From assembly GCA_028701815.1 (NCBI GenBank), contig JAQVPY010000060.1, positions 1 to 11,190 of the forward strand: a stretch of DNA of 11,190 bases, given 5' to 3'. The stretch comes from Bacteroidales bacterium. Its GTDB lineage: Bacteria > Bacteroidota > Bacteroidia > Bacteroidales > BM520. Positions 7,071 to 11,190 of the stretch are shown piece by piece. The notes under the pieces are model-generated. The model worked only from the letters and a program-made list of their open reading frames with translations, had not been told where the DNA came from and searched no databases. A program made the position numbers and the translations under genes. Position 1 is the first letter of the stretch. Each line of letters opens with the position of its first letter.

Positions 7071-8039
7071 ATGAAAAAAACACTTTGTTTATTAACTGTA
7101 ATCCTTTGGGGCAGTATCGCATCATTTGCACAGACGCTTAATGATGCCGGAGAGAAATTTAATCAGGGAAATGAGAACTACAAAGCAAAAAATTATGCTG
7201 AGGCTATTACTTCCTATACGGAAGCCCTATCTATTTGCGAACAATTGGGCGAAGAAGCCTCCGCGCTTACACCCAAAATTCAGAAAATGATCCCTCAATC
7301 GAAGGTTCAATATGCGAAAGCCCTTGTCGGAGCCAATAATACTGATGAAGCCCTCACAATCCTCGAAGAAGCTTCAAAGGAAGCAGAAACCCTCGGTGAA
7401 GACAAACTCAAGAAAAGCGCCGACAACTTAGTAGCCAATATTTATGTGGCTTACGCCGGAGCCGCTTATGGCGAAAAAAATTGGGATAAAGTAATTGAAA
7501 ACTGCGATAAGGCTATCACCATGAACAAATCATCTCAAAAGGCTTATTTATACAAGGCATTATCCTATAGTGAAATGGAAGATGCCGACGCTATGACCGC
7601 TGCAGCAGAAATGGCAATTAAAATTGCCGACGCCCATAATGATGATAAAACATCTTCCACCGCAAAACAAGTTGCAGGCACCTTCTTTGTTAATAAGGCT
7701 CAAAAACTTATTGCCGACAAAAAGTATGAAGATGCTATCACAAGTCTCGACAATGCAATATCTTTCAGTCCTTCTTCAGAAGCTACTCTTTATTATAAGG
7801 CCTCATGCCTCAACAAACTCTCGAGATATGACGATGCTATCACTACAAGTCTCCTCGCCCTTACAACAGAATCCGAAAGCTCGGAGATAAGAAACGGCAT
7901 TAATCTTGAACTCGCGAGAGCTTACGAAGCTAAAGGCGACACCGCAAATGCTTGTACCTACTACGCATTAGCAGCTAACTCTGCTACTTTCAAAGAAGAA
8001 GCTACTCAAAAAATGAAAGACGTCCTTAAATGTAACTAA
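7071..8039 (+). CDS. Secreted tetratricopeptide-repeat protein
   Basis: This encodes 322 residues starting at the ATG at 7071. That start gives a clean signal peptide (MKKTLCLLTVILWGSIASFA, probable cut before Q21) and lies downstream of the predicted transcription start; the in-frame TTG at 7026 would put extra charged residues before it. The mature protein is made of helix pairs of TPR type. Clear units include GNENYKAKNYAEAITSYTEAL near the N-terminus (read as GNENYKAKNY then AEAITSYTEAL), YGEKNWDKVIENCDKAI in the middle, and ADKKYEDAITSLDNAISFSP and LNKLSRYDDAITTSLLAL towards the end. TPRs build protein-binding surfaces, and the signal peptide places it in the periplasm or at the envelope. 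The partner is unknown. There is no catalytic motif and no lipobox cysteine. The methyltransferase gene follows 4 bases later, so the two are co-transcribed, although no functional link is obvious. Confidence 0.85.
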   Translation: MKKTLCLLTVILWGSIASFAQTLNDAGEKFNQGNENYKAKNYAEAITSYTEALSICEQLGEEASALTPKIQKMIPQSKVQYAKALVGANNTDEALTILEEASKEAETLGEDKLKKSADNLVANIYVAYAGAAYGEKNWDKVIENCDKAITMNKSSQKAYLYKALSYSEMEDADAMTAAAEMAIKIADAHNDDKTSSTAKQVAGTFFVNKAQKLIADKKYEDAITSLDNAISFSPSSEATLYYKASCLNKLSRYDDAITTSLLALTTESESSEIRNGINLELARAYEAKGDTANACTYYALAANSATFKEEATQKMKDVLKCN

Positions 8040-8043
8040 TTTA

Positions 8044-8586
8044 ATGCGTAAACTAAATACGTCCGAACTCAACAGAATCGATGTAGAAGAATTCAAGACT
8101 GCACTCAAAGCACCCGTTATTGTGGTACTTGACAACATAAGAAGCCTCAATAACATCGGTTCTGTTTTTCGCTCTTCCGATGCCTTTCGAATCAAAAAAA
8201 TCTATCTTTGCGGAATAACCTGTTGCCCCCCTCACCGCGATATCTATAAGACAGCATTAGGCGCAACAGAATCAGTGGAATGGGAATATAGACCTACAAC
8301 CCTGGAATGTGTAAAAGAGCTGAAAGAAAAAGGCGTCGAAATAGTCTCTATAGAACAAACAGATAACAGCATACCTCCTTCTGAATTTACCCCGGACCCC
8401 GAGAAAACAACAGCAGTAATATTTGGTAATGAAGTCCACGGCGTGGATGACGAAGTAATAAAGATATCTGATATCTGCATCGAAATCCCTCAATATGGCA
8501 CTAAACACTCCCTTAATGTCTCCGTCTGCTGCGGAATAATCCTCTACGAAATTGTGAAAAAATTGTCATTTGTTTTTAACAAGTAG
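8044..8586 (+). CDS. SpoU/TrmH-family RNA 2'-O-methyltransferase
   Basis: This encodes 180 residues, essentially the SPOUT catalytic domain alone. All three family motifs are present: motif 1 at residues 31-43 (NIRSLNNIGSVFR, with the conserved Asn and Arg), motif 2 at 127-134 (FGNEVHGV), and motif 3 at 148-164 (IPQYGTKHSLNVSVCCG). Motifs 2 and 3 form the knotted S-adenosylmethionine pocket. The enzyme would add a methyl group to the 2'-OH of a ribose in tRNA or rRNA in the cytoplasm. It lacks the N-terminal L30e-like substrate domain of RlmB and TsnR-type enzymes, so the target nucleotide cannot be named. Small stand-alone proteins of this type in Bacteroidota are often annotated simply as RNA methyltransferase. 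The ATG at 8044 is 4 bases after the preceding stop, consistent with an operon. Motif 1 is close to the N-terminus, so the gene is not truncated. Confidence 0.9.
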   Translation: MRKLNTSELNRIDVEEFKTALKAPVIVVLDNIRSLNNIGSVFRSSDAFRIKKIYLCGITCCPPHRDIYKTALGATESVEWEYRPTTLECVKELKEKGVEIVSIEQTDNSIPPSEFTPDPEKTTAVIFGNEVHGVDDEVIKISDICIEIPQYGTKHSLNVSVCCGIILYEIVKKLSFVFNK

Positions 8587-8600
8587 TTACAAACATTCAT

Positions 8601-8608
8601 TATCTTTG
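8601..8608 (+). promoter_or_regulatory. -7 box of a Bacteroidetes-type promoter for the OmpA-like/TPR lipoprotein
   Basis: TATCTTTG is a perfect TAnnTTTG match about 38 bases before the ATG at 8646. No good TTTG lies at the usual spacing; a TTTA ending at 8578 is the nearest candidate, with a 22-base spacer. The leader between is AT-rich, as is common for this phylum. Confidence 0.5.
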
Positions 8609-8645
8609 CAAATTATTTAATTTTTTATTCAGAATAGCATAAATT

Positions 8646-10412
8646 ATGAAACATCTTTTATCTAAAGTATCGATTTTTTTATTCGCAGCACTGTTGCTTA
8701 GCAGCTGCGCAGGCGTAAAAATGCCTTCAAGCTATACAGTAACCCCGAGCCCGCTGACATTAGAAGGAAATAAAGTCAATGTTGACATTCAGGCCGACTT
8801 CGCAGCAAAATCCTTCAACAAAAAAGCAACCGTAAATTTCACTCCGACACTGCAATATAACGGGAAGGAAATCGCCTTGAAAACCGTTACCTACAAAGGT
8901 GAAAAAGCCGCCGGAAAAGGTCAGCCCGTTCCATATAACAACGCTTCCACGCTTAAATATACCGACTCCTTTACTTTTGAAGACGGCATGGAAAATTCCG
9001 AGTTGACAGTGAAACCTGTTATTAAAAAAGGTAATAAAGAACTGATATCGGAAGAAGTTAAACTCGCTGACGGCGTCGTTACTACTTACACCGACATCAG
9101 TCATAACGAAAACGTAATCTTCGCCGACATCAATACCGCTGCTCAATACGGGATGGATACCAAAGAATATTACGAGACAAAAACCATCATCAGCGAAAGC
9201 CTTACCGCTTATTTTGAAGTCAACCTCTATAAACTGAATTATAACCTCAGGCTCAATAAGGTTAACTCATTAAAGTTACAGGAAAGAAGAGTTAAGGACT
9301 TTATTAATAAGGGATGGAAAATAGAAAAGATCGAGATAAAAGCATACGCCTCCCCTGAAGGTGAAGAAAGATTTAACGAGGGACTCTCCGAAAACAGATC
9401 TATCGTCGGCAAGAAAATCATTAACGGCATCTTTAAAGAATTATGCGAAGAATTTAAATCCAAAGTCCAGGAGAAAAATCCGGAAGGCATCTATACTTAT
9501 GACGTTCAAGCTTTAGGTGAAGACTGGAATGGTTTTATCGACGCAGTAAGCGCTTCCGACATTAACGATAAAGACGTTATCCTTAACGTCGTTAGATCAC
9601 AGGCGACACCGGCACAAAAAGAACAGGAGATCCGTAATATGACCCTCATCTATGATGAACTCATATACGAAGTTCTACCCCCACTGCGCCGTGTGGAAGT
9701 TACTGTTTATTGCTATGAACCGAAAAAATCCGCTGAAGAACTTCTCGAAAAAGCCCTCAACGACCCGTCAAGCCTTTTCAACAAAGAGCTTCTTTACGCA
9801 GGAACTTTAACAGATAACCTCGATGAAAAAGTAGCTATCTATACTTCTTACGCACAACTCTTCCCTCACGACTGGAAGGGTAATGTCAACGCGGGCGCAG
9901 CTCTACTGCTAAACGGAGACGCGAAAGCAGCGAAAGCTTACCTCGAAAAAGCCAACTCACAATCGCCAAACAACCCCATCGTCCTCAACAATATGGGCGT
10001 AAGAGCTTTAATGGCAGGTGAATATGAAACAGCTCTGAGCAACTTCCAAAAAGCACAACAGGTAGGCGTAAATGTGGATTACAACACTTCCCTCCTAAAC
10101 CTTATCAATGGCGACTACTCTAAGGCAGCCACCTCTCTGGAAGAAGAAACCTGTAACTACAATACCGCTTTAGTCCAAATGGCTCAAGGCAATCTTAACA
10201 AGGCAAAAAGTACCCTCGCCTGCGCACCGGAATCGGCTCAGACTTTCTACCTCTTAGCTGTTGTTAATGCCCGCCTACAGGAAAGCAATTCCGTAATGAC
10301 AAACCTTCGTAAGGCTGTCGCACTCAATAACGACCTTAAAACTAAAGCCGCTAACGACATTGAATTCATTGGCTATCGCGAAAATGCAGAATTTATTGAA
10401 ATTATAAAATAA
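8646..10412 (+). CDS. Envelope lipoprotein with an OmpA-like region and C-terminal TPRs
   Basis: This encodes 588 residues. The N-terminus ends in a lipobox (LLSSC, C21), so the protein is probably lipidated and envelope-anchored. After an all-beta region of about 150 residues (many alternating T/V/K strands) comes an OmpA-like stretch. IEIKAYASPEGEERFNEGLS starts at residue 229 and is followed by ENRSIVGKKIINGI. The region ends near 350 with LPPLRRVEVTV. This fits the IxGYAxPEG, LSxNRAxxVxxYL and RRVEV pattern of OmpA C-domains, which bind peptidoglycan, but with a roughly 80-residue insertion between the two halves. Residues about 365-588 hold TPR-like helix pairs, clearest at 410-475 (LLLNGDAKAAKAYLEKANSQ, MGVRALMAGEYETALSNFQK). 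A role as a scaffold or stabiliser between outer membrane and cell wall is plausible but inferred. It has its own promoter and is followed by a tRNA, so it is likely monocistronic. Confidence 0.8.
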   Translation: MKHLLSKVSIFLFAALLLSSCAGVKMPSSYTVTPSPLTLEGNKVNVDIQADFAAKSFNKKATVNFTPTLQYNGKEIALKTVTYKGEKAAGKGQPVPYNNASTLKYTDSFTFEDGMENSELTVKPVIKKGNKELISEEVKLADGVVTTYTDISHNENVIFADINTAAQYGMDTKEYYETKTIISESLTAYFEVNLYKLNYNLRLNKVNSLKLQERRVKDFINKGWKIEKIEIKAYASPEGEERFNEGLSENRSIVGKKIINGIFKELCEEFKSKVQEKNPEGIYTYDVQALGEDWNGFIDAVSASDINDKDVILNVVRSQATPAQKEQEIRNMTLIYDELIYEVLPPLRRVEVTVYCYEPKKSAEELLEKALNDPSSLFNKELLYAGTLTDNLDEKVAIYTSYAQLFPHDWKGNVNAGAALLLNGDAKAAKAYLEKANSQSPNNPIVLNNMGVRALMAGEYETALSNFQKAQQVGVNVDYNTSLLNLINGDYSKAATSLEEETCNYNTALVQMAQGNLNKAKSTLACAPESAQTFYLLAVVNARLQESNSVMTNLRKAVALNNDLKTKAANDIEFIGYRENAEFIEIIK

Positions 10413-10438
10413 ACTATAGCTATTTTTCGACTGAAAAA

Positions 10439-10470
10439 TTTGCTTTATTTTACAGAAAAGTATAATTTTG
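10439..10470 (+). promoter_or_regulatory. Promoter of the tRNA-Pro gene
   Basis: TTTG at 10439-10442 and TAATTTTG at 10463-10470 match the -33 and -7 boxes of the primary Bacteroidetes sigma factor with a 20-base spacer. The -7 box ends 18 bases before the first base of the mature tRNA, leaving a short 5' leader for RNase P to remove. Confidence 0.65.
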
Positions 10471-10488
10471 CAGCCGGAAAATAGATAT

Positions 10489-10563
10489 CGGGATGTAGCG
10501 CAGTCTGGCTAGCGCGCTTCGTTCGGGACGAAGAGGCCGGAGGTTCAAATCCTCTCATCCCGA
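10489..10563 (+). tRNA. tRNA-Pro, anticodon CGG
   Basis: The 75 bases fold into a full cloverleaf. The acceptor stem CGGGATG pairs with CATCCCG and the discriminator base is A. The D stem GCGC pairs with GCGC. The anticodon stem CTTCG pairs with CGAAG around the loop TTCGGGA, placing the anticodon CGG at 10524-10526, which reads proline codon CCG. The variable region is 5 bases (AGGCC), and the T arm is GGAGG-TTCAAAT-CCTCT with one G-T pair. The acceptor stem beginning with C and pairing with G next to discriminator A is typical of bacterial tRNA-Pro. The CCA end is not encoded (the sequence continues CTC), so it must be added after transcription. Confidence 0.96.
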
Positions 10564-10569
10564 CTCTTC

Positions 10570-10600
10570 AAAAAAAGCGATGAAATTCATCGCTTTTTTT
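10570..10600 (+). terminator. Intrinsic terminator after the tRNA gene
   Basis: A near-perfect inverted repeat is centred at 10585. GCGATGA at 10577-10583 pairs with TCATCGC at 10587-10593. It is flanked by A7 on the left and T7 on the right, which extend the pairing and provide the U-tract. It lies 7 bases after the tRNA and fits a rho-independent terminator for it. The flanking A-tract makes it potentially two-way. Confidence 0.85.
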
Positions 10601-10612
10601 GTAACCTTTGCT

Positions 10613-10620
10613 TAACTTTG
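10613..10620 (+). promoter_or_regulatory. Candidate -7 box for the sigma-factor gene
   Basis: TAACTTTG matches TAnnTTTG and lies 16 bases before the ATG at 10637. The position where a -33 box should be (about 10588-10592) falls inside the tRNA terminator hairpin and shows no good TTTG. A second, off-register copy, TAACCTTTG, occurs at 10602-10610. The leader would be very short. Confidence 0.4.
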
Positions 10621-10636
10621 TAGTCTCATATAGCGT

Positions 10637-11182
10637 ATGACGACTTCTGAAGAGTATACACTGATAGACAAAACCCTCGCCGGCGAAACCGAGGCCTTTT
10701 CAACTATTGTAAAATACTACCAAAACATGGTGTTTACGATTGTAGGGAAGGTTATACACAACAGCGAAAACGCACAAGACGTGGCTCAGGATGTTTTTAT
10801 CAAGGCATTTAACAACCTGCATTCCTATCGCAAAGCCTCTAAATTTTCTACATGGCTCTATTCTATCGCATATAATGAAGCAGTCACAGCTACTAAGAAA
10901 AATAAAAATTTCTTCGTTCAAATACCCGACAACTTCGACTCTCAAGAAGAGGAGGATATAGACGACATTGTATATAACCCGGAAATGGTTGCAAAGCTAA
11001 AACAGGCCCTCATCAAATTAAGCCCCGACGAAAACTTGCTGCTGACTCTCTTCTATAAAATGGATAACTCCGTCGAAAATATTGCGACTATAACGAATAA
11101 CAGCGTGTCAAATGTCAAAGTGAAACTCTTCAGAACAAGAAAAAAGTTATTACTATTATTACAACCCGAGAAAAATTTATGA
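10637..11182 (+). CDS. ECF-type RNA polymerase sigma factor (sigma-70 family)
   Basis: This encodes 181 residues, normal for the extracytoplasmic-function group. Region 2 spans about 18-88: AFSTIVKYYQNMVFTIVGKV (core RNA polymerase binding), then ENAQDVAQDVFIKAFNNL and FSTWLYSIAYN, which contact the -10 element. An acidic linker (QEEEDIDD, 103-110) follows. Region 4 spans about 118-175, with LIKLSPDENLLLTLFYKMDN leading into a helix-turn-helix (VENIATITNNSVSNVKVKLF) that reads the -35 element. Region 3 is absent, as expected for ECF factors. Region 4 is slightly unusual: LSPDENLLLTLFY replaces the common LP-xx-R-x-(V/A)-x-x-L, and the tail is very leucine-rich (KKLLLLLQ). The stop codon overlaps an ATG (ATGA at 11179), suggesting translational coupling to the next gene, which in such pairs is often the anti-sigma factor; that identity cannot be seen here. 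Confidence 0.9.
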   Translation: MTTSEEYTLIDKTLAGETEAFSTIVKYYQNMVFTIVGKVIHNSENAQDVAQDVFIKAFNNLHSYRKASKFSTWLYSIAYNEAVTATKKNKNFFVQIPDNFDSQEEEDIDDIVYNPEMVAKLKQALIKLSPDENLLLTLFYKMDNSVENIATITNNSVSNVKVKLFRTRKKLLLLLQPEKNL

Positions 11183-11190
11183 TCATGAAT
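11179..11190 (+). CDS. Possible start of the next gene, cut by the window edge
   Basis: An ATG at 11179 overlaps the sigma-factor stop in the arrangement ATGA; a second in-frame ATG lies at 11185. Only four codons are visible (M I M N), so the product cannot be identified. By position a regulator of the sigma factor is a reasonable guess, no more. Confidence 0.3.

Noticed and set aside
8760..9146. Long open frame on the - strand inside the lipoprotein gene.
   Set aside because: It is the shadow of a strongly coding + strand; its translation has no recognisable motif and it has no promoter or start signal.
10422..10439. Hairpin ATTTTTC-GACT-GAAAAAT after the lipoprotein gene as its terminator.
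   Set aside because: It is a perfect 7-base stem, but almost all A-T and with no T-tract after it; it merges into the tRNA promoter, so termination there is doubtful.
10489..10600. The tRNA gene as an integration site for a mobile element.
   Set aside because: No integrase gene and no direct repeat of the tRNA 3' end are seen within the window; downstream is an ordinary sigma-factor gene.

Overview
The window looks like chromosomal DNA from a Bacteroidota member, most likely order Bacteroidales. Several starts are preceded by the Bacteroidetes-type -7 box TAnnTTTG. Genes mostly lack a clear Shine-Dalgarno sequence. The tRNA gene does not encode its CCA end, and the secreted proteins (SPI lipoprotein, small beta-barrel, TPR proteins) are of types common in this phylum. 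No mobile element, CRISPR array or integration scar is visible, and all genes lie on the + strand.

Layout: (1) positions 3-416 hold the 3' end of a GH27-type alpha-galactosidase. (2) Positions 481-6998 look like a three-gene operon. It encodes a small predicted outer-membrane beta-barrel, a 1679-residue membrane protein, and an MscS-like small-channel protein 11 bases further on. The giant protein joins a full SLC12-type cation-chloride cotransporter (12 membrane segments plus the typical cytosolic C-terminal domain) to about 600 residues of unrecognised helical sequence and then a P-loop AAA-type ATPase with a winged-helix-like tail. (3) Positions 7071-8586 hold a secreted TPR protein and, 4 bases later, a SpoU/TrmH-type RNA 2'-O-methyltransferase. 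(4) Positions 8646-10412 encode a lipoprotein combining an OmpA-like region with TPRs. (5) A tRNA-Pro(CGG) at 10489-10563 has its own promoter and a strong intrinsic terminator. (6) Positions 10637-11182 encode an ECF-type sigma factor whose stop overlaps the start of a further gene (ATGA) that runs out of the window.

The standout is the 481-6998 block. A salt cotransporter fused to an ATPase, next to a mechanosensitive-channel-family protein, reads as a candidate osmotic or ion-homeostasis module: the cotransporter would move Na+/Cl- (by residue comparison it resembles the Na-Cl type more than the Na-K-Cl or K-Cl types), the channel would release osmolytes, and the ATPase would sense or gate. 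The domain assignments come directly from sequence motifs; the joint function is inference. The other genes look like ordinary Bacteroidales chromosomal content.
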